Notes under the pieces: generated by a model
Database searches by the model: none
What the model was told of the DNA's origin: nothing
What the model saw: the letters and a program-made list of their open reading frames with translations, nothing else
Part shown: piece by piece, positions 42,833 through 55,900 of the stretch
Position numbering within the stretch: position 1 is the first letter of the stretch
How the letters are laid out: the number at the start of each line of letters is the position of its first letter
NCBI RefSeq assembly: GCF_001320245.1
Contig: NZ_BCBA01000048.1
Coordinates: 1-64,000, forward strand
Origin: Pseudomonas sp. NBRC 111124
Lineage (GTDB): Bacteria; Pseudomonadota; Gammaproteobacteria; Pseudomonadales; Pseudomonadaceae
Direction of reading: 5' to 3'
DNA length: 64,000 nucleotides
Program-made: the position numbers and the translations under genes

Positions 42833-44397
42833 CCGCCAGAGCACAGAGACGCCAACCCATTTCCACCGGGTCCGAGTGGACGTTCGAGCTGATCCAGACC
42901 TATGACCGGGAAATCAGCCGGCTGGCCGAGCGTTACGCCCTGGACACCTACCCCAACCAGATCGAGGTAATCACCGCCGAGCAGATGATGGACGCCTATG
43001 CTTCCGTCGGCATGCCGCTGGGTTACCACCATTGGTCCTATGGCAAGCAGTTCCTCAGTACCGAGAAGTCCTACAGCCGAGGCCAAATGGGCTTGGCCTA
43101 CGAGATCGTGATCAACTCCGATCCGTGCATCGCCTACCTGATGGAAGAAAACACCATGTGCATGCAGGCACTGGTGATTGCCCACGCCTGCTATGGCCAC
43201 AACAGCTTTTTCAAGGGCAACTACCTGTTCCGCACCTGGACTGACGCCACGTCCATCATCGACTACCTGGTGTTTGCCAAGCAGTACATCGCCCAGTGCG
43301 AGGAACGCCATGGTATCGACGCTGTGGAAGACCTGATTGACTCCTGCCATGCGCTGATGAACTACGGTGTCGATCGCTACAAGCGCCCTTATCCGATCTC
43401 CGCCGAGGAAGAACGCCGACGTCAGAAAGACCGGGAAGAACACCTGCAGCGGCAGATCAACGACCTGTGGCGCACGATCCCCAAGAGCGCCGAAAAAGGC
43501 GGGGAACGCGACGACGCGCGCTTCCCCTCCGAGCCACAGGAAAACATCCTCTACTTCATCGAGAAGAACGCCCCGCTGCTCGAGCCCTGGCAGCGCGAAG
43601 TGGTGCGCATCGTGCGCAAAATCGCCCAGTACTTCTACCCGCAGCGTCAAACACAGGTGATGAACGAGGGTTGGGCGACCTTTTGGCATTACACCCTGAT
43701 GAACGACCTGTACGACGAAGGCCTGATCACCGAAGGCTTCATGATGGAGTTCCTGCAGTCGCACACCAGCGTCGTTTTCCAGCCCGGCTTCGACAGCCCG
43801 TACTACAGCGGCATCAACCCGTACGCACTGGGCTTCGCCATGTACACCGACATCCGCCGCATGTGCGAGAACCCTACCGAAGAAGATCGCCACTGGTTCC
43901 CCGACATTGCCGGCAGCGACTGGCTTTCAACCATCAAGTTCGCCATGAGCAGCTTCAAGGACGAGAGCTTCATCCTGCAGTACCTTTCACCCAAGGTGAT
44001 GCGTGACCTGAAACTGTTCAGCATCCTCGATGACGACCAGCGCGACGACCTGCTGGTACCGGCCATCCATGACGAGGCCGGTTACCGGACCATTCGCGAA
44101 CAACTGGCCGCCCAGTACAATCTTGGCAACCGCGAACCCAACGTGCAGATCTGGAGCATTGACCGCCGTGGTGACCGCTCGCTGACCCTGCGCCACCAGC
44201 AGCACAATCGCAAACCGCTGGGCGATTCCACCGAGGAAGTGCTCAAGCACCTGCACCGCTTGTGGGGCTTTGATATCCACCTGGAGACCGTACAAGGCGA
44301 CCAGGTGGTCAAGACCCATCACATGCCGCCGCGTGGAGAGCATGCCGAGAGCGGCGACTACGGGCGCATGGACCTCGCCGTTATACACCACCTCTGA
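42829..44397 (+). CDS. SpoVR family protein (YcgB)
   Basis: A 522-residue protein with the SpoVR core. Motifs include [17 protein letters not shown] (about 43-59), [11 protein letters not shown] (about 65-75) and the C-terminal [15 protein letters not shown]. The histidine-rich segment [10 protein letters not shown] near 278-287 resembles a metal site. Its function is unknown outside Bacillus spore cortex formation. It ends the prkA-yeaH-spoVR unit and overlaps yeaH by four bases. Confidence 0.92.
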   Translation: MTARAQRRQPISTGSEWTFELIQTYDREISRLAERYALDTYPNQIEVITAEQMMDAYASVGMPLGYHHWSYGKQFLSTEKSYSRGQMGLAYEIVINSDPCIAYLMEENTMCMQALVIAHACYGHNSFFKGNYLFRTWTDATSIIDYLVFAKQYIAQCEERHGIDAVEDLIDSCHALMNYGVDRYKRPYPISAEEERRRQKDREEHLQRQINDLWRTIPKSAEKGGERDDARFPSEPQENILYFIEKNAPLLEPWQREVVRIVRKIAQYFYPQRQTQVMNEGWATFWHYTLMNDLYDEGLITEGFMMEFLQSHTSVVFQPGFDSPYYSGINPYALGFAMYTDIRRMCENPTEEDRHWFPDIAGSDWLSTIKFAMSSFKDESFILQYLSPKVMRDLKLFSILDDDQRDDLLVPAIHDEAGYRTIREQLAAQYNLGNREPNVQIWSIDRRGDRSLTLRHQQHNRKPLGDSTEEVLKHLHRLWGFDIHLETVQGDQVVKTHHMPPRGEHAESGDYGRMDLAVIHHL

Positions 44398-44404
44398 TGC
44401 ACCG

Positions 44405-44442
44405 CCATTACTGCCGACAGGGTATCCTGTCGGCAGTAATGG
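44405..44442 (+). promoter_or_regulatory. Perfect 17-bp hairpin touching the cca ribosome-binding site
   Basis: The arms 44405-44421 and 44426-44442 are exact reverse complements with a GTAT loop. The last two bases of the right arm are the first two of the GGAGG Shine-Dalgarno (44441-44445) of cca, whose ATG is at 44452. TGCA-TGCA ends (44398-44401 and 44447-44450) could extend it. No T-run follows, so it does not look like a standard terminator; it may limit cca translation or end the spoVR mRNA. Confidence 0.7.
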
Positions 44443-44451
44443 AGGCTGCAC

Positions 44452-45546
44452 ATGCATATCTACAAAGTCGGCGGCGCAGTACGCGACCGCCTGCTCGGGC
44501 GCCCGGTCAGCGATATCGACTGGCTGGTAGTGGGTGCTACGGTCGAAGAAATGCACGCCAAGGGCTATCGCCCTGTCGGCGCTGATTTCCCGGTATTCCT
44601 GCATCCGAAGACGGGCGAGGAATATGCCTTGGCGCGTACTGAACGCAAGAGCGGCCGGGGTTATGGGGGGTTCACCTTCCACGCAAGCCCCGACGTGACC
44701 CTGGAAGAGGACCTGATCCGGCGCGACCTGACCATCAACGCCATGGCCGAGGATGAACACGGCACGGTCTACGACCCCTACCACGGTCAAGCCGATCTTG
44801 AACAGCGCGTTCTGCGCCATGTTTCCCCCGCGTTCGCCGAAGATCCCTTGCGCGTATTGCGCGTTGCCCGCTTCGCCGCGCGTTACGCGCCCATGGGTTT
44901 CAAGGTTGCTGATGAAACACTGGCCCTGATGCGCCAGATCGCCGAATCCGGCGAACTGCAGGCATTGACGGCCGAACGCAGCTGGAAGGAAATCGAACGG
45001 GCGCTGATGGAAAGCGAGCCGCAGGTGTTCATTCAGGTACTGCGCGCCTGTGGCGCGCTGAAGGAGTTGATGCCCGAGTTGGAACACAACGGGCATACCC
45101 TGGCGGCACTGCAGCGGGCGGCTGAGCAGCAGCAACCTCTGGCGGTGCGCTGGGCGTGCTTGCTTCGCGGTTTGGAGCCAGCGGCGATCAAGGCGCTCAA
45201 TCAGCGTTTCAAGGCGCCGCGCGAATGCCAGGAACTGGCCGTGCTGGTGGGAGAATTTGCAGGGAATGCCGACGAGGCTTTGCAGCTAACACCTGCAAAA
45301 TTGCTCGAAATGCTGCAAAAGTTCGATGTTTATCGCCGGCCGCAGCGTTTCGAGGATTTCATTGCGGCGTGTGAGATGGCCACATCAGGAGGTTATCCAC
45401 AGGCCGACTATCTGCGCGGCGCAGCAGCAGCGGCGCGGGCGGTGGATGTGAAGCCACTGGTGCAAGCCGGATTGACGGGGCAAGGCCTGGGCGAGGCTCT
45501 CAAGGGTGAGCGGCTCAAAGCGCTTGAGGCTTACAAGCTGGGCTGA
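44452..45546 (+). CDS. cca: CCA tRNA nucleotidyltransferase
   Basis: A 364-residue class II nucleotidyltransferase that adds or repairs the CCA end of tRNAs. The catalytic motif [19 protein letters not shown] has D21 and D23, and the nucleotide-selecting [12 protein letters not shown] is near 88-99. It is shorter than the E. coli enzyme and shows no clear HD phosphohydrolase motif in its C-terminal third, which is common in Pseudomonas and not a truncation. It is preceded by a strong hairpin and followed by a REP pair. Confidence 0.95.
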   Translation: MHIYKVGGAVRDRLLGRPVSDIDWLVVGATVEEMHAKGYRPVGADFPVFLHPKTGEEYALARTERKSGRGYGGFTFHASPDVTLEEDLIRRDLTINAMAEDEHGTVYDPYHGQADLEQRVLRHVSPAFAEDPLRVLRVARFAARYAPMGFKVADETLALMRQIAESGELQALTAERSWKEIERALMESEPQVFIQVLRACGALKELMPELEHNGHTLAALQRAAEQQQPLAVRWACLLRGLEPAAIKALNQRFKAPRECQELAVLVGEFAGNADEALQLTPAKLLEMLQKFDVYRRPQRFEDFIAACEMATSGGYPQADYLRGAAAAARAVDVKPLVQAGLTGQGLGEALKGERLKALEAYKLG

Positions 45547-45553
45547 CCGCACC

Positions 45554-45646
45554 GGCCCTTTCGCGGCTAAAGCCGCTCCCACAGGGACCGCAGGATGCCA
45601 AGGCTTATGCGGTCCCTGTGGGAGCGGCTTTAGCCGCGAAAGGGCC
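45554..45646. repeat. Paired REP element forming a 39-bp perfect inverted repeat
   Basis: The arms 45554-45592 and 45608-45646 are exact reverse complements (39 bp) with a 15-base spacer. The core TCGCGGCTAAAGCCGCTCCCACAG is of the P. putida REP family and related to the element at 17101-17166. It fills the space between the converging cca and folK stops. Confidence 0.9.
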
Positions 45647-45655
45647 AGCACAGGC

Positions 45656-46165
45656 TCACGCCTGAGTCAGCTGCAACCCCCGCCACTCGAAAGCAACCGG
45701 CGCCAACACCTGGTCGATCCGCGCCTCCTGCCACAGCTGCGCCATGCTTTTCCCTGCCCCGGGGTGCACCAGCGTCGGCGCCAGTAGCGACAATGGCCAC
45801 AGCACGAAGGCATTCTTTAGAATTTCCGCCCGGGGCAGTACCAGCCCATCGAAGGTGCCGTGCAGGTCGTCATACATGAGCACATCGATATCCAGCGGCA
45901 GCCCCTTACGATCAGGTGCATAACGCCCATTGTCCGCCTCGATGAACTTAAGCCGGCGATCCAGCTCCATCAGTGGCAGATCGGTCTTGCCGGTGACCAC
46001 GAAGTTGATGAACGGCCCACTCTTGATGCCCACTGCCTGGCTCTCGAACGCCGGGGAGCATCGCATGTCACTGAGAATGGCCGCCAACGCATCGAGCCCT
46101 GCACACAGGTGCTGGTGGCGATTGATGTTGCTGCCAAGGCCCAGGTAAACCGTGCTCAGAGACAT
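45656..46165 (-). CDS. folK: 2-amino-4-hydroxy-6-hydroxymethyldihydropteridine diphosphokinase
   Basis: A 169-residue pyrophosphokinase of folate synthesis. Motifs are YLGLGSNI (residues 7-14), GPFINFVV (about 50-57), and the segment RKGLPLDIDVLMYDD (about 87-101), which holds the Mg-binding Asp pair. The start at 46165 (MSLSTVYLG) lies 10 bases inside folB, so the two successive genes of the pathway are coupled. Confidence 0.94.
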   Translation of the reverse strand: MSLSTVYLGLGSNINRHQHLCAGLDALAAILSDMRCSPAFESQAVGIKSGPFINFVVTGKTDLPLMELDRRLKFIEADNGRYAPDRKGLPLDIDVLMYDDLHGTFDGLVLPRAEILKNAFVLWPLSLLAPTLVHPGAGKSMAQLWQEARIDQVLAPVAFEWRGLQLTQA

Positions 46166-46512
46166 CCGCGCTCGATCTCCACGCCAACACCGCCACGCGC
46201 GGCAGGAACTGCGCCTGGCTTGGTGAGCTTGAGCCGCACCCAAGGAATGTGGAATTCTTCCATCAGCGTCGCCACCAGGCGCTCTGCGAAGGTTTCCACC
46301 AGCTCGAACCGCGCCTGTTCGGCAAATGCCTGCACCCGCGCAGAAACACTGGCGTAATCCAGCGCCAGGTTCAGGTCATCGCCGGCCGCCGCCGGGCGGT
46401 TGTCCCAGGCGAAACTCAGGTCCAGGCGCAGGCACTGGCGAATATCCCGTTCCCAGTCATAGGCACCGATGACGGTATCGACTTCCAGGCCTTCGATGAA
46501 CACTCTGTCCAA
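46156..46512 (-). CDS. folB: Dihydroneopterin aldolase
   Basis: A 118-residue aldolase/epimerase of folate synthesis. It has the family start [20 protein letters not shown] and the conserved Glu and Lys in VETFAERLV and [11 protein letters not shown]. The likely start is TTG at 46512, preceded on the minus strand by GGAGAG at good spacing; the other in-frame option is TTG at 46536, with no such site. The order is folB then folK, and it diverges from plsY. Confidence 0.93.
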   Translation of the reverse strand: MDRVFIEGLEVDTVIGAYDWERDIRQCLRLDLSFAWDNRPAAAGDDLNLALDYASVSARVQAFAEQARFELVETFAERLVATLMEEFHIPWVRLKLTKPGAVPAARGGVGVEIERGCL

Positions 46513-46586
46513 GCACTTCTCTCCACAGCACGACAAGGGCGACGGGCGCCGTTAGAATCAGGGCGTCCTCGCCCGGAATAGTTAGC

Positions 46587-47156
46587 ATGTTTTGGTTATT
46601 GGCGCTGCTCGCCTACCTGCTCGGCTCGCTGTCCTTCGCCATCGTCCTTAGCCGCCTTTCGGGCAGCCCGGACCCGCGTTCCAGCGGTTCGGGCAATGCC
46701 GGCGCCACCAACATGCTACGCCTGGCGGGCCGTAAACTGGCGATCCTGACCCTGCTGGGCGACCTGTGCAAGGGCCTGTTGCCGGTTTTGCTCGCCAGCG
46801 CTGCCGGCCTTGGCCTGCAGGAGCAGGCCTGGGTTGGCGTATGCGCAGTGCTCGGTCACCTGTTCCCGGTTTATTTCCGCTTTCGCGGCGGCAAAGGCGT
46901 CGCCACTGCCGCCGGCATGCTCATGGGCCTGTATTTCCCGGCGGCATTGCTGGCCATCGGCGCTTGGTTACTGACCTTCTACCTTACCCGCACCAGCTCG
47001 CTGGCGGCGCTTGTCGCAACCCCGCTGACCTTGCCGCTGCTGGCCTGGCGCGAGCCAGAGGCGCTACTGCCGATAGCCGTGCTCACGATGATGATCGTCT
47101 GGCGTCACCGCAATAATCTGCGCGATCTGTTTGCCGGGCGCGAAAGGCATTTCTGA
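46587..47156 (+). CDS. plsY: Acyl-phosphate glycerol-3-phosphate acyltransferase PlsY
   Basis: A 189-residue inner-membrane enzyme that makes lysophosphatidate from acyl-phosphate. The three conserved loops are seen as [13 protein letters not shown] (about 33-45), [18 protein letters not shown] (about 90-107) and [13 protein letters not shown] near the C-terminus. Five helices are predicted. It converges on tsaD with only 15 bases between the stops. Confidence 0.94.
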   Translation: MFWLLALLAYLLGSLSFAIVLSRLSGSPDPRSSGSGNAGATNMLRLAGRKLAILTLLGDLCKGLLPVLLASAAGLGLQEQAWVGVCAVLGHLFPVYFRFRGGKGVATAAGMLMGLYFPAALLAIGAWLLTFYLTRTSSLAALVATPLTLPLLAWREPEALLPIAVLTMMIVWRHRNNLRDLFAGRERHF

Positions 47157-47171
47157 CGCCCCCTCTGAGAT

Positions 47172-48197
47172 TCACAGCGGCGGCAACTGCTCCATGGGCC
47201 AGCGCGCCTGTACGCTGATCGCCAGGTCCTGCTGCTGCCCGGCCAACAGCCGCTGGCAACCGGCATAGGCAATCATCGCACCGTTATCGGTGCAGAACTG
47301 CGGACGCGCGTAGTACACGTTGCCCTTGAGACCGGCCAGCATGTCTTCCAGCGAAGCACGCAATGCCTTGTTGGCACTCACGCCACCGGCGATCACCAGG
47401 CGCTTGAGGCCGGTCTGCTTGAGGGCGCGCTTGCACTTGATGGTCAGAGTCTCCACCACCGCCTGCTGGAATGCCAGGGACACGTCGCAACGGGTTTGCT
47501 CATTGTCGTCGCCAGCATTCTTGCATTGCTGCCAAGTGTTCAGCGCAAAGGTTTTGAGGCCGCTGAAGCTGAACTCCAGGCCCGGCCGATCGGTCATCGG
47601 CCGCGGGAAGACGAAACGCCCGGGCACACCCTGCTCGGCCAGGCGCGCGATTTCCGGGCCACCTGGGTAATTGAGGCCGATCAGCTTGGCTGTCTTGTCG
47701 AAGGCTTCGCCGGCAGCATCGTCGAGGCTCTCGCCCAGCAGTTCGTATTGGCCGATGCCATCCACGCGCACCAACTGGGTATGGCCGCCCGAAACCAACA
47801 AAGCGACGAACGGGAACTCGGGCGGGTTTTCTTCCAGCATGGGTGCCAGCAGGTGGCCTTCCATATGGTGCACGCCGATCGCCGGGATATCCCAAGCGAA
47901 GGCCAGGGCCTGGGCGCACGAGGCGCCGACCAGCAACGCACCGACCAGGCCAGGACCCGCGGTGTAGGCGATGGCGTCGATCTCGGTGGCAACGCAGCCA
48001 GCTTCCTCCAGCACTTGGCGGATCAGCGGCAGCATGCGCTTGACGTGGTCACGCGAGGCGAGCTCGGGCACCACCCCACCGAACACGCGGTGCAGGTCGA
48101 TTTGACTGAACAGCGCGTCGGCTAACAAACCACGTTCACTGTCGTATAATGCGACGCCGGTTTCGTCGCAGGATGTTTCCAATCCCAGTACTAGCAT
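47172..48197 (-). CDS. tsaD: tRNA threonylcarbamoyladenosine synthase subunit TsaD
   Basis: A 341-residue ASKHA-fold protein that adds threonylcarbamoyl to A37 of ANN-decoding tRNAs with TsaB and TsaE. The metal-binding histidines are H111 and H115 (HHMEGH), and the family start is [15 protein letters not shown]. It diverges from rpsU, with 204 bases between starts, an arrangement conserved in gamma-proteobacteria. Confidence 0.96.
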   Translation of the reverse strand: MLVLGLETSCDETGVALYDSERGLLADALFSQIDLHRVFGGVVPELASRDHVKRMLPLIRQVLEEAGCVATEIDAIAYTAGPGLVGALLVGASCAQALAFAWDIPAIGVHHMEGHLLAPMLEENPPEFPFVALLVSGGHTQLVRVDGIGQYELLGESLDDAAGEAFDKTAKLIGLNYPGGPEIARLAEQGVPGRFVFPRPMTDRPGLEFSFSGLKTFALNTWQQCKNAGDDNEQTRCDVSLAFQQAVVETLTIKCKRALKQTGLKRLVIAGGVSANKALRASLEDMLAGLKGNVYYARPQFCTDNGAMIAYAGCQRLLAGQQQDLAISVQARWPMEQLPPL

Positions 48198-48401
48198 GGG
48201 CTCGTCCCTTGTGGGGGCTGAATTCGAAGCCGCGCATGATAGTCCCCGTGCCGGGTGCCGACCAGCGGTTTTCGATCAGAGGCTTTGCATTCCGGCGTAC
48301 TAAGGGTTAACATCCGCAACCCTTGAAAACCGACGTTCTCCAGCACACCTTTGTTTTGCCAGGAGCACGTCTACCCCGGTAATGAATTAAGGTAGCCCTG
48401 G

Positions 48402-48617
48402 ATGCCAGCCGTCAAAGTTAAAGAGAACGAACCCTTCGACGTAGCTCTGCGTCGTTTCAAGCGCTCCTGCGAAAAAGCCGGTGTACTGGCTGAAGTTCGT
48501 AGCCGCGAGTTTTACGAGAAGCCGACCGCCGAGCGTAAGCGCAAAGCAGCTGCTGCTGTTAAGCGTCACGCCAAGAAAGTTCAGCGCGAACAGCGCCGCG
48601 CCGTTCGTCTGTACTAA
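48402..48617 (+). CDS. rpsU: 30S ribosomal protein S21
   Basis: A 71-residue basic protein of the small ribosomal subunit ([20 protein letters not shown]). It is the first gene of the macromolecular-synthesis operon rpsU-dnaG-rpoD. Its stop codon lies in the loop of a small hairpin (48607-48624). Confidence 0.97.
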   Translation: MPAVKVKENEPFDVALRRFKRSCEKAGVLAEVRSREFYEKPTAERKRKAAAAVKRHAKKVQREQRRAVRLY

Positions 48618-48770
48618 TACAGACGTTCTACGCTAGAGCTTCTGCCCTGCCCGGCTCACTGCCGGGCCGATGGCAGCGGTTTGCTTGACCTTGAGCAGCT
48701 AGCCCAAGGTGCCTGTTGCAACTTGCAGCGGGCAAATGGTTTCAAAGCGTCAGATCTGGTTTCGACCAGA
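48607..48770 (+). promoter_or_regulatory. Structured rpsU-dnaG spacer with three hairpins
   Basis: The 286 bases between rpsU and dnaG hold three perfect hairpins: GTCTGTA/TACAGAC (48607-48624, with the rpsU stop in the loop), GCCCGGC/GCCGGGC (48649-48667) and TCTGGT-TTCG-ACCAGA (48755-48770). In E. coli a partial terminator and an RNA-processing site here lower dnaG expression relative to rpsU. A similar role is inferred. The rest of the gap to 48903 shows no gene. Confidence 0.55.
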
Positions 48771-48903
48771 CGTGCACGTCCTGACTGACGAGCCCCCGGT
48801 AATGCTGGAGGCTGGCGACGAGCACACACCCCCTCGCACTTCCCCTAGCATCACTCGCCCCGATAGCGTTTAGACTTGCCAGTTGCCAGATGACGAGACT
48901 GCC

Positions 48904-50886
48904 ATGGCCGGGCTGATTCCCCAAAGCTTCATCGACGACCTGATCAACCGCCTCGACATTGTCGATGTGGTGAGCTCGCGCGTTCAGCTGAAAAAGACCG
49001 GCAAGAACTACTCCGCCTGCTGCCCGTTCCACAAGGAAAAGACACCTTCCTTCACGGTCAGCCCCGACAAGCAGTTCTACTACTGCTTCGGCTGTGGCGC
49101 CGGCGGCAACGCCCTTGGCTTCGTCATGGACCACGACAACCTGGACTTCCCCCAGGCCGTCGAGGAGCTAGCCCGCGCCGCCGGCATGGAAGTGCCCAGG
49201 GAACAAGGCCGTCGCGACAACAAACCGCGCCAGCCAACCGATTCGCCACTGTACCCATTGCTGGACGCCGCCTCGGAGTTCTACCGCCAGGCCCTGCGCA
49301 GCCACCCGACCCGCAAGGCGGCAGTGGACTATCTCAAGGGCCGCGGCCTGTCGGGCGAGATCGCCCGGGACTTCGGCCTGGGTTTCGCGCCGCCGGGCTG
49401 GGATAACCTGCTCAAGCACCTGGGCGCCGACACCCTGCAGCAAAAGGTAATGATCGATGCTGGCCTGTTGATCGAAAACGCTGAAAGCGGCAAACGCTAT
49501 GACCGCTTCCGTGACCGGGTGATGTTCCCGATCCGCGACAGTCGAGGGCGCATCATCGCCTTTGGCGGTCGTGTCCTGGGCGATGACAAGCCCAAGTATC
49601 TTAACTCCCCGGAAACCCCAGTATTCCACAAGGGCCAGGAGCTCTACGGGCTGTACGAGGCACGCAAGCACAACCGCAACCTCGACGAAATCATCGTCGT
49701 CGAGGGTTATATGGACGTGATCGCCCTGGCCCAGCAGGGCCTGCGCAATGCCGTGGCCACCCTAGGCACGGCCACCAGCGAAGAGCACCTCAAGCGCCTG
49801 TTCCGCGTGGTGCCCAGCGTATTGTTCTGTTTCGATGGCGACCAGGCGGGGCGCAAGGCCGCCTGGCGCGCACTGGAGTCGACCCTCTCGGCGCTGCAGG
49901 ATGGCCGCCGCGCGCGCTTCCTGTTCCTGCCCGAAGGCGAAGACCCGGACAGCCTGGTACGCGCTGAAGGCACCGATGCCTTCATGGCCCGGATCAACCA
50001 GCACGCACAGCCGCTGGCTGACTACTTCTTCGAGCAACTGAGCAACGAAGCCGACCCGCGCTCGCTGGAAGGCAAGGCACACATGGCGACCCTGGCCGCG
50101 CCGCTGATCGAAAAGATCCCCGGTGCCAACCTGCGTCAGCTGATGCGCAATCGCCTGAAGGAAATTACCGGTCTGGACCCGCAGCAGGTCGAGCAACTGA
50201 CGCAACAGGCCCCGGCGGCCAGCAGTGTGCCGGACTATGACCCTGGCTACGATTACGATGCCATGGCCAGCTACACCCCCGACTACGGCGACATGCCGCA
50301 ACACGACTACACCCCCACTCATCAGGAACAGGAGTGGAAGCCGAACAAAGGCGGGGGCAAGAAACAGTGGAGCGACAAGCCTTGGGACAAGAACCGCAAG
50401 GGCGGCAAGCCATGGCAGCAACGCGACGAAGCACCGCCACGGGTGCCGGCACCGGTCGAACCACCCACCCTGGCCGCCCTGCGCACCTTGCTGCACCACC
50501 CGCTGCTGGCGGGCAAGGTCGAGGACGCCAGCCACTTCGCCGACGAAGAGCACCTCTACAGCCAATTGCTGGTGGCGCTGATCGAAGCTGCGCAGAAGAA
50601 TCCTGGGCTAAGCTCAATGCAACTGATCGCACGTTGGCACGGCACCGAACAAGGCCGCCTGCTCCGGGCCCTGGCGGAAAAGGAATGGTTGATCGTGGCC
50701 GACAACCTTGAACAACAGTTTTTCGACACTATAACTAGCTTGTCCGCCCGCCAACGCGAGCGCAGCCTGGAACAACTGCTCAGGAAATCACGTCAAAGCG
50801 AATTGACCAGCGAGGAAAAATCACAGCTCCTCGCCCTGCTGAGCCGGAATGTTCCCGCACAAACGCCGACCTCATCTGGCGCGTGA
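48904..50886 (+). CDS. dnaG: DNA primase
   Basis: A 660-residue primase that lays RNA primers for replication. The zinc-ribbon ligands are C40, H43, C61 and C64. The RNA-polymerase/TOPRIM core lies at about 115-430 (EIIVVEGYMDVIAL). The C-terminal DnaB-binding domain lies at about 520-660. Residues about 440-512 form an unusual Tyr/Asp-rich then Lys/Trp-rich linker (DYDPGYDYDAMASY, KPWDKNRKGGKPW). The start at 48904 (MAGLIPQ) is family-like. Confidence 0.96.
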   Translation: MAGLIPQSFIDDLINRLDIVDVVSSRVQLKKTGKNYSACCPFHKEKTPSFTVSPDKQFYYCFGCGAGGNALGFVMDHDNLDFPQAVEELARAAGMEVPREQGRRDNKPRQPTDSPLYPLLDAASEFYRQALRSHPTRKAAVDYLKGRGLSGEIARDFGLGFAPPGWDNLLKHLGADTLQQKVMIDAGLLIENAESGKRYDRFRDRVMFPIRDSRGRIIAFGGRVLGDDKPKYLNSPETPVFHKGQELYGLYEARKHNRNLDEIIVVEGYMDVIALAQQGLRNAVATLGTATSEEHLKRLFRVVPSVLFCFDGDQAGRKAAWRALESTLSALQDGRRARFLFLPEGEDPDSLVRAEGTDAFMARINQHAQPLADYFFEQLSNEADPRSLEGKAHMATLAAPLIEKIPGANLRQLMRNRLKEITGLDPQQVEQLTQQAPAASSVPDYDPGYDYDAMASYTPDYGDMPQHDYTPTHQEQEWKPNKGGGKKQWSDKPWDKNRKGGKPWQQRDEAPPRVPAPVEPPTLAALRTLLHHPLLAGKVEDASHFADEEHLYSQLLVALIEAAQKNPGLSSMQLIARWHGTEQGRLLRALAEKEWLIVADNLEQQFFDTITSLSARQRERSLEQLLRKSRQSELTSEEKSQLLALLSRNVPAQTPTSSGA

Positions 50887-50953
50887 GGCCCATGCTCGGG
50901 TATAATCCTCGGCTTGTTTTTTGCCCGCCAAGACCTTCAGTGGATAGGGTGTT

Positions 50954-52804
<1,851 letters not shown>

Positions 52805-52808
52805 TGAC

Positions 52809-52836
52809 AAACCCCGGCCCAGGCCGGGGTTTTTCT
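52809..52836 (+). terminator. rho-independent terminator of rpoD
   Basis: An 11-bp stem AAACCCCGGCC with complement and a two-base loop is followed by a T-rich tail (TTTTTCTT). It starts five bases after the rpoD stop. Confidence 0.92.
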
Positions 52837-52922
52837 TATCCGACAAATAGTTGTGATCGGCTGGCCGGCTGGCTGATTGCCAGTCTACACTCGACTTCAG
52901 ACCTACTGAATGCGAGGCCGCT

Positions 52923-55900
52923 ATGCTGCCGATGCCGGCCATTCTGTTGTTGTTCCTGATGCTGTGGAACGCGACGGCCGGCGCCCTGACCCTGACAGAC
53001 GAGGAAAAATCCTGGCTCGCTGCCCACCCGCAGCTGAGGCTGGGCGTCGACGCTTCTTGGCCACCATTCGAATTTCGTGACCAGGAGGGCCGGTACCAGG
53101 GATTGGCCGCCGATTACATTGCCTTGCTCCAGGACCGCCTGGGCGTATCACTGAAACCGGTCGAGCCCAGCAGCTGGACCGAAGTGCTGCAGCAGGCGCG
53201 CGAAGGCCGCATCGACTTGTTGCCCGGCATCATGTCGACACCGGAACGCCAGGGCTACCTGGCATTCACCCGCCCGTACCTCGATTTCCCCATTGTCATC
53301 CTGGCCCATGACGGCGGCCCGCAACCGCGCACGCTAAAGGACTTGTACGGGCTCAAGGTCGCTGTGGTGGAGAACTACGCGCCCCATGAACTGCTGCGTA
53401 CCCACCACCCGGACCTCAACCTGGTGGCGATGCCCAATGTCAGCTCGACCCTGCAGGCACTGGCCACCGATGCAGTGGACGCCGTGGTCGGTGACCTAGC
53501 TTCAAGCATCTGGAGCCTGCGCCAGCTCAAGCTCGAAGGGCTCTATGTGAGCGGCGAAACCCCCTATCGCTATCAACTGGCCATGGCCGCGCCCCGCGAC
53601 CAACAGGTACTTATTGGCATCCTCGACAAGGTGATGGCCGACATGTCCAGCGAAGAAGTCAGCCATATCCAGCAACGCTGGGTCGGCAACGTGGTCGACC
53701 AGCGCAGCTTCTGGCAGGACACGCTGCTCTATGGCTTGCCTGCTGTGCTGTTGCTGATCGCCATTCTCGCCGTGGTCATCCGTATCAATCGCCGGCTAAG
53801 CTCGGAAATTTCCCGGCGTATCGCCCTGGAGCAAGAGCTGCGCAGCAGCGAATACCACTACCGCGGCCTGATCGAAAGCCTGTCGGCAATCGCCTGGGAG
53901 GCCGACGCCAACGACTTCACCTACAGCTATGTCTCGCCGCATGCCGAAGACCTGCTGGGCTACCCACTGAACGATTGGTTGAAGCCAGGCTTCTGGCGCA
54001 GCATTCTGCACCCCGACGATGCGCTGTGGGCCCAGGCCTTCTGCGAGAGTGAAACCGCCGCCGGACGTGATCACAGCCTCGACTATCGGGTGATGCGTGC
54101 CGATGGCCAGCCCCTGTGGGTGCGCAACATCGTCAGCATGATCGAACACGGCCACCGCCCGGTGATGCGCGGTCTGATGATCGACATCAGCGAGACCAAG
54201 CACACCGAAGACGCCCTGCGCCTGTCGGAACAGAAGTTCGCCTCGGTGTTTGAGCAATGCCCAGACATTCTGTTGATCGCGCGGCACAGCGATGGCGTGC
54301 TGCTCGAAGTCAACGAAGCCTTCGAAGAGCAGATCGGCCTGTCGCCGGGCGAAGTGATCGGCCGCACCGCCACCGAGCTCAACCTGTGGGGCAACGAAGG
54401 CATGGGCCCGAAGGTGCTCGAACGCCTGCACCAAGGCGGCATCCGCAACCTAGAAATGACCTTCCGCCGCAGCAACGGTCAGATATTTACCGGCCTGACC
54501 TCAGCCGAAACCTTCGAGCTCGACGGCACCCCGGCGCTGGTGGTGGCCGTGCGCGACATCAGCCAGCTCAAGCAAACCCAGCAACAGTTGCAAACCTCCG
54601 AAGAAAAGTTCGCCAAGGCTTTCCACGCCTCGCCTGACGGCTTGCTGTTGTCGCGCCAGAGCGATGGTCTGTTGCTGGAGGTCAACGAGGGCTTCTGCCG
54701 CCTGACCGGTTACGACTTCAACCCACCTATCGATCAGACCTCGTTCGACTTGGGGATCTGGGTCGACCTCAACGAGCGCAAGCGCCTGATCGACCAGCTT
54801 GGCCGCGATGGCTTCGTGCGCGACTTCAGCTGCCACCTGCGGCGCAGCGACGGGCAGATTCGCCTGTGCGAGCTGTCGGCGCGGCCATTGCCGATCGGTG
54901 GTGTCGACTGCATGCTGACCATCGCCCGCGACATCACCGAACGCCACCTGATGCAGGAAAAACTGCAACTGGCTGCCACCGTGTTCGAGAATACCGCTGA
55001 AGGCGTTTTAATCACCGACACCGACCAGCGCATCAGCGCGGTTAACCGCGCCTTCAGCGAGATCACCGGCTACAGCGAGATCGAAGCCCTCGGCCAGACC
55101 CCGCGCCTGCTCGCCTCCGGCCAGCACGACAGCGCCTTCTACGCCGCCATGTGGCACCAGCTCACCGCTGAAGGGCACTGGCAGGGCGAGATCTACAACA
55201 AGCGCAAGAACGGCGAGCTGTACCCAGGCTGGCTGACCATCAGTGCCGTACGCAACAACGAGCGCGACATCACCCACTTCGTCGCTGTGTTTGCCGACAT
55301 CTCCAGCCTCAAGCATGCCCAGGCCAAACTCGATTACCAGGCCCACCACGATCCGCTGACCGGCTTGCCCAACCGCGCCCTCTTCGAGAACCGGCTGCAA
55401 GCCGTGCTGACCTGTTCACAAGTGTCCAACCGCCAGGGCGCCGTGCTGTTCCTCGACCTGGACCGCTTCAAGCACATCAACGACAGCCTTGGCCACCCGG
55501 TCGGCGACCTGTTGCTCAAAGGCATCGCCCAGCGCCTCAAGGAGCAGGTGCGCGACGTTGACACCGTGGCCCGCCTGGGTGGCGACGAGTTCATTATCCT
55601 GCTACCCGGCCTGCACAAGCCCAGCGATGCCCAGGCTATCGCCAACAAATTGCTGGCCTGCTTCGTCGCCCCGTTCCAGGCTGGCGAGCACGAGTTCTTC
55701 ACCAGCGCCAGCATTGGCACCAGCCTCTACCCGCAGGACGGCACCGACGTTGCCACACTGATCCGCAATGCCGACGCGGCCATGTACCGCTCCAAGGCCA
55801 AAGGCCGCAACCGCGTAGAGGCCTACACCCGTGACCTGACCACCCAGACCAGCGAACGTATCGCCATGGAGCATGAACTGCGCCGCGCCATCGAACGTAA

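Noticed and set aside
44452-45546. Truncated cca because of missing HD domain
   Set aside because: The frame is intact with normal motifs and shorter HD-less forms are usual in Pseudomonas.
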